Shown here in pieces: positions 9,895-18,838 of a stretch of 64,000 bases of DNA. Within the stretch, counting starts at the first letter, position 1; the number at the start of each line of letters is the position of its first letter. A program made the translations under genes and the position numbers. The notes beneath the pieces were generated by a model that was given only the letters and a program-made list of their open reading frames with translations, was not told the DNA's origin and did not search any database. The stretch comes from Salinicola peritrichatus (GTDB lineage Bacteria > Pseudomonadota > Gammaproteobacteria > Pseudomonadales > Halomonadaceae). The stretch is from assembly GCF_003206715.1 (NCBI RefSeq), contig NZ_PZJU01000007.1, positions 1-64,000 of the forward strand, given 5' to 3'.

Positions 9895-11060
9895 TGCCGG
9901 CCTCGCCGGGCCAGGAACCGCTCGAGGCGTGAAACCGCTTCTTCGAGACGCGCGACATCGGTAGTGAAGGCGATGCGTACATGGCACTCGCCGCCGCGCA
10001 CCGCGAAGTCCACCCCCGGCGTGATTGCCACGTTCTCCTCCTCCAGCAGCTGGCGGCAGAAGGCTTGGCTGTCGTCGGTGTGGGCGGAGACGTCCAGCCA
10101 TACATAGAATGCCCCTTGCGGCGGCTGGGAGGGTGCAAGTCCCAGCCGCGCCAACGCGCCGAGCAGCGCGTCGCGGCGTCGGTGCAGCTCGGCCCGCCGA
10201 CGTTCCAGCTCATCCAGGCAGGCGGGCGTGAAGGCTGCCAGCGCGGCATGCTGGGCCAGCGTCGGCGGTGCCAGGAAGACGTTCTGCGCCAGTCGCGTCA
10301 ATGGCTCGACCGCCGCTCCGGGCACCACCAGCCAGCCCAGCCGCCAGCCGGTCATGCCGAAGTACTTGGAGAAGCTGTTGATCACGAACGCGTCCGGCAC
10401 GCACTCCACGGCCGATACCGGCGGCTGATCATAGCAGAGCCCCTGATAGATTTCGTCCACCAGCAGGTCACCGCCATGCGCGGCCACGACCGCGCCGACC
10501 TGGGTCAGGGCCTCGGCGGAGAGCATGTGCCCGGTGGGGTTTGACGGCGTGGCGAGCATCGCCAGGCGCGTCTCTTGTCGCCAGTGCCGCGCAACCAGTT
10601 CGGCATCGAGCTGCCAGCCGCTCTCGGGGCCCACGGCGACGGTATCCAGCGTGGCCTCGGCCAGTGCCATGAAGTGACGATTGCAGGGGTAGGTGGGATC
10701 GGCCATCAGCACCCGATCGCCACGCTGCACCAATAACTGGCTGGCCAGCAGCAGCGCACCGGAGGCCCCCGGCGTGACGATGACCCGGGCCGGATCGAGA
10801 TCGACGCCGTGCCATCGTCGATAGTGTCCGGCAATGGCTTGGCGCAGGGCCGGCAGGCCGCAGGCTGGCGTATAACGGGTATGTCCCGCGGCCAAGGCCT
10901 GTTGCCCGGCCTCGATCACCGCGGATGGCGTCGGAAAGTCGGGCTCTCCGATCTCGAGATGGATGACGTCGTGACCGGCGGCCTCCCGCGCTTGCGCAGC
11001 TTCCAGAAGCCTCATGACGCGAAACGGCTCAACTGCCGCAAGGCGGTCGCTCCATGGCAT
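9891..11060 (-). CDS. Class I/II PLP-dependent aminotransferase
   Basis: Fold-type I aminotransferase of the AspC/AlaC-like group. The 389 residues show the family signatures HLEIGEPDFPTP, TPSNPTGHMLS with the conserved Asn, VDEIYQGLCY, and the PLP lysine in NSFSKYFGMTGWRLGW (near residue 235), then an Arg-containing C-terminal segment (CHVRIAF) for the substrate carboxylate. The amino-donor specificity cannot be read from these motifs. Overlaps sfsA, an arrangement also seen in Pseudomonas relatives. Divergent from dksA, with about 250 bases of shared upstream DNA. Confidence 0.88.
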   Translation of the reverse strand: MPWSDRLAAVEPFRVMRLLEAAQAREAAGHDVIHLEIGEPDFPTPSAVIEAGQQALAAGHTRYTPACGLPALRQAIAGHYRRWHGVDLDPARVIVTPGASGALLLASQLLVQRGDRVLMADPTYPCNRHFMALAEATLDTVAVGPESGWQLDAELVARHWRQETRLAMLATPSNPTGHMLSAEALTQVGAVVAAHGGDLLVDEIYQGLCYDQPPVSAVECVPDAFVINSFSKYFGMTGWRLGWLVVPGAAVEPLTRLAQNVFLAPPTLAQHAALAAFTPACLDELERRRAELHRRRDALLGALARLGLAPSQPPQGAFYVWLDVSAHTDDSQAFCRQLLEEENVAITPGVDFAVRGGECHVRIAFTTDVARLEEAVSRLERFLARRGRQ

Positions 11061-11307
11061 GTCGTTGGTCCCCCGTGCAGAAAACGATGGTGATCAACCC
11101 TCGAACTTGACCGATAATGGTGCCATCGGTACGGTTCCGGTCGATCAGCGTTGGCGAGGATGATGAGAAAAATAAAGCGCGCATTCGGTTGCAATGCGGC
11201 AACTTTTTCGCTAAATAAGCATGGCTTCGGGCAGTGGCTCATGCTGCCCACGGCCGATCCTCGGCCAGGACAAACGCGTCAGACACTTGCGTAACGAGGC
11301 AGCCCCC

Positions 11308-11745
11308 ATGCCAGTAGCGGAAAAGAAAACGGAAGCGCCCAAAGCATTCACCCCGTACCAGCCGGCACCGGGTGAAGAGTACATGAACGAAAAGCAACTT
11401 GCGCACTTCCGTGAGATCCTGCTCGGCTGGAAACAGGATCTGATGGAAGAGGTCGACCGCACGGTTCGTCATCTGCAGGAAGAAGCCAACAACTTTGCTG
11501 ACCCGGCCGACCGCGCCACGCAGGAAGAGGGCTTCAGCCTGGAGTTGCGTACCCGTGATCGCGAGCGCAAGCTGCTCAAGAAGATCAACGAAACGATCGA
11601 GAAGATCGACGAAGAAGATTACGGCTTCTGCGAGGCCTGCGGCGTGGAAATCGGCATTCGTCGCCTGGAAGCGCGCCCGACCGCCACGCTGTGCGTCGAT
11701 TGCAAGACGCTGGCCGAGCTCAAGGAAAAACAGCTCGGCGGTTAA
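11308..11745 (+). CDS. dksA: RNA polymerase-binding transcription factor DksA
   Basis: Secondary-channel regulator that works with ppGpp to repress rRNA and activate amino-acid promoters. The 145 residues have the N-terminal helix, the long coiled coil with the tip acidic motif [10 protein letters not shown], and a four-cysteine zinc finger (C108, C111, C129, C132; CEACG...CVDC). All four cysteines are present, so it is the zinc form. ATG 11308 gives the usual length; the open frame further upstream lies in the promoter region. A terminator follows directly. Confidence 0.97.
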   Translation: MPVAEKKTEAPKAFTPYQPAPGEEYMNEKQLAHFREILLGWKQDLMEEVDRTVRHLQEEANNFADPADRATQEEGFSLELRTRDRERKLLKKINETIEKIDEEDYGFCEACGVEIGIRRLEARPTATLCVDCKTLAELKEKQLGG

Positions 11746-11767
11746 GCGCCTGGCCATCGCACTCATG

Positions 11768-11798
11768 AACGGGCACCGCATTGGTGCCCGTTTTGTTT
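11768..11798 (+). terminator. Rho-independent terminator of dksA
   Basis: CGGGCACC and GGTGCCCG form a perfect 8-bp stem, extended by AA/TT, with loop GCATT and then TTTTGTTT. It separates dksA from gluQ, whose likely start lies 27 bases further on. Confidence 0.92.
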
Positions 11799-11824
11799 CT
11801 ACCGTCCCCATGTCTCCGGTCACG

Positions 11825-12709
11825 ATGAACTACATCGGTCGCTTCGCCCCGACGCCCTCCGGCCCACTCCACCTTGGCTCCCTTGCCGCCGCCCTCGGCA
11901 GTTGGCTCGATGCCCGTGCCGTCGGCGGCCGCTGGCTTTTGCGCATCGAAGACATCGATCCGCCGCGCTGCCCGCCCGGCGCTGACGACACCATCCGCCG
12001 CCAGCTAGCAGCATTCGGCCTCGAATGGGATGGCGAGGCGCGCTATCAAAGCCGGCGCGGCGATGCCTATCAAGCCGCGCTCGAGCGTCTGATCGACATC
12101 GGCATGGCCTACCCTTGCGGCTGTTCGCGCCAGGAGTGGCAACGATATGGCCACTATCCGGGCTGGTGCCGGGAAACCCCACGCCATCCGGAGCGGCCCC
12201 AGGCGTGGCGCCTGCGGGGCGATCTGGGCATCAATCCCGTGATCTGGAACGACCGTCTGTTCGGCGAGCAGCGCTTCGATCCCACGGCATTGGGCGATGT
12301 CGTGCTCAAACGCAAGGACGGCCTCTGGGCCTATCAACTGGCCGTGGTGGTCGACGATGCCGATCAGGGCGTCACCGATATCGTGCGGGGCTTCGATCTG
12401 CTCGACAATACTCCGTGGCAGCGCCAGCTGCAGGCGGCGCTGGGTTATCCCGAGCCACGCTATCTTCATCTGCCGCTGATTCTCGGCGACGACGGTCAGA
12501 AACTCTCCAAGCAGAATCTGGCCCCTCCCATTCCGCAGGACAGCGACTCCGCACGTCCGTTGTTGCACCAGGCTCTGCAACTTCTCGACCAGCAGCCGGC
12601 CGAATCGTTGCGTCTCGCCTCCGTCGAGGAGCAGTTGGCCGAGGCCCTGGACAACTGGGCACCAGCGTCGCTGACGGCAACACCGACCCGCGCCGGTTCC
12701 CTGGTCTGA
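11825..12709 (+). CDS. gluQ: Glutamyl-Q tRNA(Asp) synthetase
   Basis: Truncated glutamyl-tRNA synthetase paralogue that attaches glutamate to queuosine at the wobble base of tRNA-Asp. The 294 residues contain the class I catalytic domain only: [15 protein letters not shown] (HIGH region), the zinc-site segment [18 protein letters not shown], and QKLSKQN (KMSKS region). There is no anticodon-binding domain, as expected. ATG 11825 fits the family N-terminus (MNYIGRFAP); ATG 11810, five codons upstream, is the alternative. The dksA-gluQ pair is conserved in gammaproteobacteria. Confidence 0.93.
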   Translation: MNYIGRFAPTPSGPLHLGSLAAALGSWLDARAVGGRWLLRIEDIDPPRCPPGADDTIRRQLAAFGLEWDGEARYQSRRGDAYQAALERLIDIGMAYPCGCSRQEWQRYGHYPGWCRETPRHPERPQAWRLRGDLGINPVIWNDRLFGEQRFDPTALGDVVLKRKDGLWAYQLAVVVDDADQGVTDIVRGFDLLDNTPWQRQLQAALGYPEPRYLHLPLILGDDGQKLSKQNLAPPIPQDSDSARPLLHQALQLLDQQPAESLRLASVEEQLAEALDNWAPASLTATPTRAGSLV

Positions 12710-12887
12710 AGCCGCCGGGACCTGCGGTGCCGTTTCCTTCTGCCCAAGAATTTGCCTGCCCCCTTCGGCTGAAGACTATCGATTGAAGACTATGGTCTAA
12801 GCGAAACTGAAGCCATTTTGCGCCACCCTGTCGCCATCGCAGCCCAATGATGCACCACGAACAAGCATGGCTAACCTCTCGTGCCCT

Positions 12888-12915
12888 GTTATGAATCAGG
12901 TTACTGAACAGTGAC
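12888..12915 (+). promoter_or_regulatory. Phased TGTTAC-like repeats, possible activator site
   Basis: TGTTAT, GGTTAC and AGTGAC start exactly 11 bases apart, one helical turn each, and lie about 70-100 bases upstream of the sigma-54-type promoter. The last two also form an imperfect inverted repeat (GTTAC-N6-GTGAC). That is where an enhancer-binding protein would act. CbrB of Pseudomonas is reported to use TGTTAC-type half-sites, as recalled and not checked. The rest of 12710-12985 shows no gene. Confidence 0.4.
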
Positions 12916-12985
12916 AGCAAACGACTAAGAGGTTGGCACGGACCAGAAACAGCAAATGGTTGTCAGGGCTGAAAAAAATACGGAG

Positions 12986-13001
12986 TGGCACGGTGAGTGC
13001 A
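12986..13001 (+). promoter_or_regulatory. Sigma-54-type promoter of the CrcZ-like RNA
   Basis: TGGCACGGTGAGTGCA matches the sigma-54 consensus TGGCACG-N4-TTGCW at every defined position except one (GTGCA for TTGCA). The invariant GG (12987-12988) and GC (12999-13000) have the required 10 bases between them. The start site would be near 13012. A second TGGCACGG occurs at 12935 but lacks the downstream GC. Confidence 0.75.
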
Positions 13002-13011
13002 ATATCTATGA

Positions 13012-13492
13012 CAAGAAAAACAACAGCGGGCGCCGATCGAACCCAACAATAACAAGACCATCGATCGGCCGATGACCCAGGCGTCGCCAATAACAACAAT
13101 ACGGCGCAGATATCCACGACTCGCTGCCGCCGAGCCGATAACAACAACAACGGCCTTGCAGGCGGAAAAGGGGCTAACAACAACAATCCCTCGGAGTCAA
13201 AAATCAGGACGCGACGTTCTTCGTTAGCGGGGCAACAACAATAAACTTCCCCGTCAGCTGAAGACTTGCCGGAACAACAACAAGAACCGGAAAGGGCATT
13301 GCCTGTCGTGGTTGGATTATTGCTTTGAATACGAGGTGGTCGCTCAACAAGCTAGACAACGACAACGCCTTCATTGCGCTATCGTTCGGCGACTGTGGTG
13401 CGTATTCAAGGCGATGCGCCATCACGAACAAGAAGAAGCGGCATGGACGTTGCAAGCATCCTTAAAAGGGAGGCCATGGGCCTCCCTTTTTT
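13012..13492 (+). ncRNA. CrcZ-like small RNA with AACAACAA Hfq motifs
   Basis: The roughly 480-base transcript runs from the sigma-54-type promoter to a strong terminator and has no plausible protein gene. It holds seven A-rich CA motifs: 13016-13025, 13045-13055, 13089-13100, 13140-13151, 13176-13187, 13234-13245 and 13273-13284, plus weaker ones near 13345-13366 and 13427. Each fits the AAnAACAA pattern bound by the distal face of Hfq. In Pseudomonas the CrcZ RNA, which sequesters Hfq/Crc and relieves catabolite repression, lies immediately upstream of pcnB and is made from a CbrB-dependent sigma-54 promoter. The same position, promoter class and motif content here point to a functional analogue. 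Unlike Pseudomonas, no cbrAB genes lie beside it. The 5' end is predicted. Confidence 0.75.
13464..13492 (+). terminator. Rho-independent terminator of the CrcZ-like RNA
   Basis: GGGAGGCC and GGCCTCCC form a perfect 8-bp stem extended by AAAA/TTTT, with a 3-base loop and six Ts. It ends the RNA about 90 bases before the pcnB promoter. Confidence 0.93.
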
Positions 13493-13582
13493 ACTGTCAT
13501 TTCAATTGTTACCCGACGGCCGCTCGAGCGGTCATGTTCGGCATTTTCCGCCCTCATCGACACCTGTACCTTGCTCTCGCCT

Positions 13583-13610
13583 TTGCAAGGTCTCAGGGCT
13601 CCGCTACACT
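13583..13610 (+). promoter_or_regulatory. Probable sigma-70 promoter of pcnB
   Basis: TTGCAA (13583-13588), a 16-base spacer and TACACT (13605-13610). A start near 13617 would put the pcnB ATG about 28 bases downstream. This supports ATG 13645 over upstream codons in the same frame. Confidence 0.55.
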
Positions 13611-13644
13611 GGACCTTTGCTATCTCGCGAGTCGATTTCGCCGC

Positions 13645-15075
13645 ATGTTCAAAGGATTTTCCCGTTTTCTCCAACGTCCCGGTGAACGTTTGAAGACTCT
13701 TTTCGGCCCCGAGTCCGCCCACACCGACCAAGATGCCTCTGCCTTGCAGACCGTACTGCCCCGTGACGAGCACAATGTCTCGCGCAAGAATCTGAGCGAG
13801 AACGCGCTCAAAGTGCTCTACCGCCTCAATAGCGCCGGTTTCGACGCCTACCTGGTGGGCGGCTGCATCCGCGACTCGCTGCTCGGAAGTCAGCCCAAGG
13901 ATTTCGATGTCGCCACCAATGCCACGCCCGATGAAGTCCGCCAGCTTTTTCGCAATTCCCGCATCATTGGCCGGCGCTTTCGTATCGTGCACGTGCGATT
14001 CGGCCGCGAGATCATCGAGGTCACCACCTTTCGCGGACGCCACAGCGACGAGCACGGCGGCAATCTCAGCCAGCAGTCCGATGAGGGCTTGCTGCTGCGC
14101 GACAACGTCTGGGGCAGCGTCGAGGAAGATGCCATTCGCCGTGATTTTACCGTCAACGCCCTCTATTACAGCGTCAGCGATTTTGCGATTCATGACTGGA
14201 CCGGCGGACTCAAGGATCTCGACGCACGCGTGCTGCGCCTGATCGGCGATCCGGAAACCCGCTATCGGGAAGATCCTGTGCGCATGCTGCGCGCCGCGCG
14301 CTTCGCCGCCAAGCTAGATTTCCGCATCGCCGAGGAAACCGATACTCCGATTCGGGAACTGGCGCCACTGCTGTTGCAGATTCCGCCCGCGCGTCTGTTC
14401 GAGGAAGTACTCAAGCTGTTTCTGTCGGGCCATGCCGTGCAGAGCTTCCGCGTGCTTCGCGAGCGCGGCCTCTATGCCATGCTCTTTCCCGAAAGCGACG
14501 AGGTACTCAACGAACACCCGTGGGCGGTCAGACTGGTGGAACAGGCGTTGGCCAATACCGATACGCGGCTGGCCGAGGAGCGCCCGGTAACGCCGGCGTT
14601 CCTGTTCGCCGCCCTGCTGTGGCCCTGCGTACAGCAGCGCACGCTACGGGTGTCGCATGAACAGGATCTGCCCGATGTTCCGGCGCAGCAGGCCGCCGCT
14701 CAGCAGGTCATCAGCCGTCAGTTGCAGCACACCTCGATCCCCAAGCGTTTCAGCATGCCGATGCGCGAGATCTGGGATCTGCAGCAACAGCTGCCGCGCC
14801 GCCGTGGCCGCCGCGTGTACCAGACCCTGGAACACCCTCGCTTCCGCGCCGCCTATGACTTCTTGCTGCTGCGCGAGGAAGCCGGCGAACTGACGCCGGG
14901 GCTGGGCGAGTGGTGGACCGAGTTCCAGCAGGCCGACGACGACCGCCAGCGCCAGCTATTGTCCAGTGTCGATACTGGCAACCCTGCCGATGCCAGCGGC
15001 AAGCCCCGTCGTCGTCGGCCGCGCAAACGCCGCCGTCCGGCCAACCGGCCGACACCGCCGACGCTGGATGATTGA
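13645..15075 (+). CDS. pcnB: Poly(A) polymerase I
   Basis: Adds 3' poly(A) tails to RNA, promoting decay by PNPase and other exonucleases. The 476 residues have the class II nucleotidyltransferase head with VGGCIRDSLLG and the catalytic acidic pair in KDFDVATNATPDEV, then RRDFTVNALYY, a neck/body region, and a very basic C-terminal arm (RRRRPRKRRRPANR) for RNA binding. The frame stays open back through the sRNA terminator, but ATG 13645 lies after the likely promoter. Its last 8 bases overlap folK. Confidence 0.95.
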   Translation: MFKGFSRFLQRPGERLKTLFGPESAHTDQDASALQTVLPRDEHNVSRKNLSENALKVLYRLNSAGFDAYLVGGCIRDSLLGSQPKDFDVATNATPDEVRQLFRNSRIIGRRFRIVHVRFGREIIEVTTFRGRHSDEHGGNLSQQSDEGLLLRDNVWGSVEEDAIRRDFTVNALYYSVSDFAIHDWTGGLKDLDARVLRLIGDPETRYREDPVRMLRAARFAAKLDFRIAEETDTPIRELAPLLLQIPPARLFEEVLKLFLSGHAVQSFRVLRERGLYAMLFPESDEVLNEHPWAVRLVEQALANTDTRLAEERPVTPAFLFAALLWPCVQQRTLRVSHEQDLPDVPAQQAAAQQVISRQLQHTSIPKRFSMPMREIWDLQQQLPRRRGRRVYQTLEHPRFRAAYDFLLLREEAGELTPGLGEWWTEFQQADDDRQRQLLSSVDTGNPADASGKPRRRRPRKRRRPANRPTPPTLDD

Positions 15076-15565
15076 CGTGCCACCTCCCGCTCTTGCCTAC
15101 ATCGGCCTGGGCAGCAACCTGGATACCCCTCGCGACCAGATCCGGCGAGCGCTGGCGGCACTCGCCAGGTTGCCGCTGAGCGAACTCGCGGCGAGCTCCC
15201 CGCTCTATGCCAGCTCCCCTGTCGGTCCTCAGGACCAGCCGGACTTCGTCAACGCCGTCGCCGCCATCCGTACCCGCCTCTCGCCGCTGGCACTGCTCGA
15301 TCAGCTGCAGGTACTGGAGCAGCGCCACCGCCGCGTGCGTCTCCGTCGCTGGGGGCCACGCACGCTCGACCTCGATCTGCTGTGGTATGCCGGAGTGACA
15401 TTGGAAACACCGCGCCTGCGCCTTCCTCACCCCGAGATGCGCCGTCGACGCTTCGTACTCGAGCCCCTGGCCGAGATCGCACCCAATCTCGAACTCGACG
15501 GCGAAACCACTACGCTATTGGCCTCCCGTCTCACCGACCAGCCACTGCGGCGACTCGATAGCTGA
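15068..15565 (+). CDS. folK: 6-hydroxymethyl-7,8-dihydropterin pyrophosphokinase
   Basis: Transfers pyrophosphate from ATP to hydroxymethyldihydropterin in folate synthesis; its product is used by FolP, which is also in this window. The 165 residues include YIGLGSNL at the N-terminus and the signature RRWGPRTLDLDLLWY (PROSITE-type HPPK motif) near residues 95-109, then LPHPEMRRRRFVLEPL. The start overlaps the end of pcnB by 8 bases, which implies translational coupling; no separate ribosome site is obvious. Confidence 0.95.
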   Translation: MIDVPPPALAYIGLGSNLDTPRDQIRRALAALARLPLSELAASSPLYASSPVGPQDQPDFVNAVAAIRTRLSPLALLDQLQVLEQRHRRVRLRRWGPRTLDLDLLWYAGVTLETPRLRLPHPEMRRRRFVLEPLAEIAPNLELDGETTTLLASRLTDQPLRRLDS

Positions 15566-15682
15566 ATCGAGTCGTCCTGAAACATGACGCCAACGTCGTG
15601 TTGCGTCTTGTCGACAACCCATTACACTCTGCGTCGCGTCATCCTCCGGGCTCGGTCGCCCACCGTCTGTGAGAGAAAAGCC

Positions 15683-16474
15683 ATGAAGAGCGTCACCCTC
15701 AATACCCTGCGCGACTACAAGACGCGGGGCGAGGCCTTCAGCTGTCTGACCGCCTACGATGCCACCCTGGCGCGCTGTGCCGACAACGCCGGGATCGACC
15801 TGCTGCTGGTCGGCGACTCGCTGGGCATGGTACTGCAGGGCCACAAGAGCACGCTGCCCGTGACTCTCGACCACATTCGCTACCATACGGCCTGCGTGGC
15901 GCGGGGCAAGCAGCGTAGCCTGCTGATGGTCGATCTACCGTTCATGAGCAATGCCGACAGCGGTCAGTTGCTGCGCGATGCCGGCGAACTGATGCGTGCC
16001 GGCGCCGAACTGATCAAGATCGAGGGCCAGGCGTGGATGGCCGACGGCATCCGCGAACTGGATCGCCGCGGCGTGCCGGTTTGCGCCCATCTCGGCCTGG
16101 CGCCGCAGACGGTCCATCGTCTGGGTGGCTTCAAGGTTCAGGGCAAGGCCGAGGACGAGGCGCAACGGATCGTCGACGATGCGTGTCGGTTGGTCGATGC
16201 CGGCGCCGCGGTGATTCTGCTGGAGTGCGTGCCACGCGCGGTGGGCCGGGCCGTGAGCAAGGCAGTGGAAGTGCCGGTGATCGGCATCGGCGCCGGGCCG
16301 GACGTCGATGGCCAGATTCTGGTCATGCACGACGCGCTCGGTCTCGACAGCGGCTACGTGCCACGTTTCGTCAAGAATTTCCTCAGCGGCAACGACAGTA
16401 TCGAAGCGGCATTCCGCGCCTACGACGCCGCCGTCAAGGCACGCCGCTTTCCGGGCGAGGAGCACTGTTTCTGA
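15683..16474 (+). CDS. panB: 3-methyl-2-oxobutanoate hydroxymethyltransferase
   Basis: First step of pantothenate synthesis: transfers a hydroxymethyl group from methylenetetrahydrofolate to 2-oxoisovalerate. The 263-residue TIM-barrel protein has the metal and substrate motif [26 protein letters not shown], the catalytic Glu region ILLECVPR, and [15 protein letters not shown] 15683 follows GAGAGAAAAG. The stop overlaps the panC ATG (TGATG). It consumes folate made with the upstream FolK. Confidence 0.96.
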   Translation: MKSVTLNTLRDYKTRGEAFSCLTAYDATLARCADNAGIDLLLVGDSLGMVLQGHKSTLPVTLDHIRYHTACVARGKQRSLLMVDLPFMSNADSGQLLRDAGELMRAGAELIKIEGQAWMADGIRELDRRGVPVCAHLGLAPQTVHRLGGFKVQGKAEDEAQRIVDDACRLVDAGAAVILLECVPRAVGRAVSKAVEVPVIGIGAGPDVDGQILVMHDALGLDSGYVPRFVKNFLSGNDSIEAAFRAYDAAVKARRFPGEEHCF

Positions 16475-17337
16475 TGCAGACCCTGCATGACATCGCACCG
16501 CTGCGCGAAGCATTGCACGAACATCGGCGCGCCGGCCGGCGCATCGCTCTGGTCCCCACCATGGGCAACCTGCACGAAGGTCACCTGGCGCTGGTCGATC
16601 GCGCCCGGGAGCTGGCCGACGTGGTCGTCGCCACGCTGTTCGTCAATCCGCTGCAGTTCGCCCCCGGCGAGGATTTCGGCCGCTATCCGCGCACGCTGGC
16701 GGCCGACCGCGACCAGCTCACCGCCCGCGGCTGCGATCTGCTGTTCGCTCCCAGCGCGGAGACGCTCTATCCCAACGGGCTGGAGGCGCAGACTCGGGTT
16801 CACGTTCCGGGGGTTTCCGAGGGGCTTTGCGGCGGTAGCCGTATCGGCCACTTCGACGGCGTCGCCACCGTCGTCACGTTGCTGTTCCACCTCGTTCAAC
16901 CGGACGTTGCCTGCTTCGGCGAGAAGGACTTCCAGCAACTGGCCGTCATTCGCAAGCTGGTCAGCGATCTGCATTTCCCGATCGAGATCGTCGGCGTACC
17001 GACGGTGCGCGCCGAAGACGGTCTGGCCCTGTCGTCGCGTAACGGCTATCTCGACGCCACCCAGCGCCGGCAAGCCACGGCGCTCCAGGACACGCTGCGG
17101 CGTTGCGCACAGGCACTGGGCCGGGGCGAAGACGTCGCAACGGCATTGGCACGCGCCTCGCACGCGCTCGTCGAGGCGGGCTTGCGACTCGACTATCTCG
17201 AGTTGCGGGCGCCCGATCTCGCACCCTTCGACAAAAACCGACACGTGCAGGGGCGTCTGCTGGCGGCGGTCTACCTCGGCTCGACACGCCTGATCGACAA
17301 TGTCGCCGTCGCGCTGCCGCAGGCCGAACGTGGCTGA
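16474..17337 (+). CDS. panC: Pantothenate synthetase
   Basis: ATP-dependent condensation of pantoate and beta-alanine. The 287 residues carry [15 protein letters not shown] (HIGH-type motif), [28 protein letters not shown], and LSSRNGYL (KMSKS-equivalent). Family length is normal. Start overlaps panB by one base and the end overlaps the next gene by 8 bases. panD, which supplies beta-alanine and follows panC in Pseudomonas, is not in this window. Confidence 0.97.
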   Translation: MQTLHDIAPLREALHEHRRAGRRIALVPTMGNLHEGHLALVDRARELADVVVATLFVNPLQFAPGEDFGRYPRTLAADRDQLTARGCDLLFAPSAETLYPNGLEAQTRVHVPGVSEGLCGGSRIGHFDGVATVVTLLFHLVQPDVACFGEKDFQQLAVIRKLVSDLHFPIEIVGVPTVRAEDGLALSSRNGYLDATQRRQATALQDTLRRCAQALGRGEDVATALARASHALVEAGLRLDYLELRAPDLAPFDKNRHVQGRLLAAVYLGSTRLIDNVAVALPQAERG

Positions 17338-17836
17338 GCTCATCTGGCGCCATGCCCGACCGTGCGACCTGGAGACGATCGCCAGCTGGGTCGATTCGGC
17401 GCGAGCGCTGGAACGCTGGGCGGGGCCGGGGCTCACCTGGCCAATAAAGGCGTCGGCGCTGTTCGAACAGTTGGGTGGCAACGAGCTGCCCTCGTTCTGC
17501 CTGACGCAGGACGATCTTGCCGTGGCCTTCGGCCAGCTCTTCGTGAAAGGCGACAAGCGTCAGCACTTGGCTCGCATCATCGTCTCGCCGGCTCACCGGG
17601 GAATTGGTTTGGGACGCCAGCTGTGCCACCGGTTGCTGGAAGAGGCGCGCTCGCGGCATGCCACACACATCACGCTCAACGTGTTCGCCGACAACCAAGC
17701 GGCGCTCGCGCTCTATCGTCGTCTCGGCTTCGTGCCGGCGGGCAAGCCCGATGCCCGCGGTGTCTTGCCTATGCGTCTGCCGGCATTTGCCGGCACTGCC
17801 GACAACACGGACAATGGGCCAACCGACAATGGCTGA
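17330..17836 (+). CDS. GNAT family N-acetyltransferase
   Basis: A 168-residue GCN5-related acetyltransferase. The acetyl-CoA site is visible as [19 protein letters not shown] (motif A, Q/RxxGxG/A; residues about 81-99), followed by [19 protein letters not shown] (motif B). The substrate is unknown; closest in style to RimI-like and small-molecule acetyltransferases. GTG 17330 overlaps the panC stop and has a weak GCAGG site; ATG 17300 further into panC is the alternative. Placed in the panBC-coaA transcript, which might tie it to acetyl-CoA supply, but that is a guess. Confidence 0.82.
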   Translation: MAELIWRHARPCDLETIASWVDSARALERWAGPGLTWPIKASALFEQLGGNELPSFCLTQDDLAVAFGQLFVKGDKRQHLARIIVSPAHRGIGLGRQLCHRLLEEARSRHATHITLNVFADNQAALALYRRLGFVPAGKPDARGVLPMRLPAFAGTADNTDNGPTDNG

Positions 17837-17881
17837 CGGCGTCGTCATCCGCCCGCCAACGTCCTTGGTCAGAGAGATGTC

Positions 17882-18838
17882 ATGAACCAACTGAGACCGG
17901 ACCCGTTCTCCCCCTATCAGTTCTACACGGCGGAGCAGTGGTCCGAATTTCGCGCCGATACGCCGCTGACGCTCTCCTCCGAGGAGGTCCAGCGGCTGCG
18001 CTCGCTCAACGACCCGATCGATCTCAGCGAGGTCCGGCGCATCTATCTGTCGCTGTCGCGGCTGCTCTCTTCCTACGTCGAGGCCAGCCAGCAGCTCTAC
18101 GCGCAGCGCAAGCGCTTCCTCGACATCGTCGACACTCAGAGGACGCCGTTCATCATCGGCATTGCCGGCTCCGTTGCCGTGGGCAAGTCAACCACATCGC
18201 GCATTCTCAAGGAGTTGCTGGCGCGCTGGCCATCCAGCCCCAAGGTCGACCTGGTCACCACCGACGGCTTTCTTTACCCCAACGCGGTGCTGCAAGAAAA
18301 AGGGCTGATGGCGCGCAAGGGCTTCCCGGAAAGCTACGACATCGGCGCACTGCTGCGGTTCCTGTCGTGGATCAAGGCCGGGGCACGCAACGTCAAGGCA
18401 CCGCTCTATTCGCATCTGACCTATGACGTGCTCGAAAACGAGTACCAGAGCGTGGATTGTCCGGACATCCTGATCGTCGAGGGGATCAATGTGCTGCAGG
18501 TCCGTGACCTGCCCGAGGATGGCAAGATGGTGCCTTTCGTGTCGGACTTCTTCGATTTCTCGATCTACATCGACGCCGAGGAGACCCATATCCACGCCTG
18601 GTATCTCGAACGCTTCAAGCTGCTGCGCGAGACCGCGTTCCAGAACCCCGCGTCGTTCTTTCACCGCTATGCACAGATCGGGGAACGGGAAGCCCTCGAT
18701 ATCGCCGAGGGGCTGTGGCGCGACATCAACCGGCGCAACCTGCGCGAGAACATTCTGCCCACCCGCCCGCGTGCCGACCTGATCCTGCGCAAGGGCCCGG
18801 ACCATCTGGTGGAGCAGGTCGCGCTGCGTAAGGTGTAG
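17882..18838 (+). CDS. coaA: Pantothenate kinase, type I
   Basis: Phosphorylates pantothenate, the rate-controlling step of CoA synthesis. The 318 residues are of the prokaryotic type I (CoaA) kind: Walker [13 protein letters not shown] near residue 96, TTDGFLYPN, and the late motifs VEGINVLQ and FDFSIYIDA. Pseudomonas aeruginosa uses the unrelated type III enzyme, so this is a difference from that lineage. Lies 45 bases after the GNAT gene, completing a pantothenate-to-CoA block. Its stop codon is followed in the same frame by an acyltransferase remnant. Confidence 0.95.
   Translation: MNQLRPDPFSPYQFYTAEQWSEFRADTPLTLSSEEVQRLRSLNDPIDLSEVRRIYLSLSRLLSSYVEASQQLYAQRKRFLDIVDTQRTPFIIGIAGSVAVGKSTTSRILKELLARWPSSPKVDLVTTDGFLYPNAVLQEKGLMARKGFPESYDIGALLRFLSWIKAGARNVKAPLYSHLTYDVLENEYQSVDCPDILIVEGINVLQVRDLPEDGKMVPFVSDFFDFSIYIDAEETHIHAWYLERFKLLRETAFQNPASFFHRYAQIGEREALDIAEGLWRDINRRNLRENILPTRPRADLILRKGPDHLVEQVALRKV

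Noticed and set aside
12931-12953. A second sigma-54 promoter at the first TGGCACGG
   Set aside because: The required GC at the -12 element is missing at the correct spacing.
13016-13284. CRISPR array suggested by regular AACAACAA repeats
   Set aside because: Repeats are only 8-12 bases with spacers of variable length, and no cas genes are near; the Hfq-motif explanation fits better.
13312-13644. N-terminal extension of pcnB through the upstream RNA
   Set aside because: It would be translated through the terminator stem and AACAAC motifs of the CrcZ-like RNA; the likely pcnB promoter lies after it.
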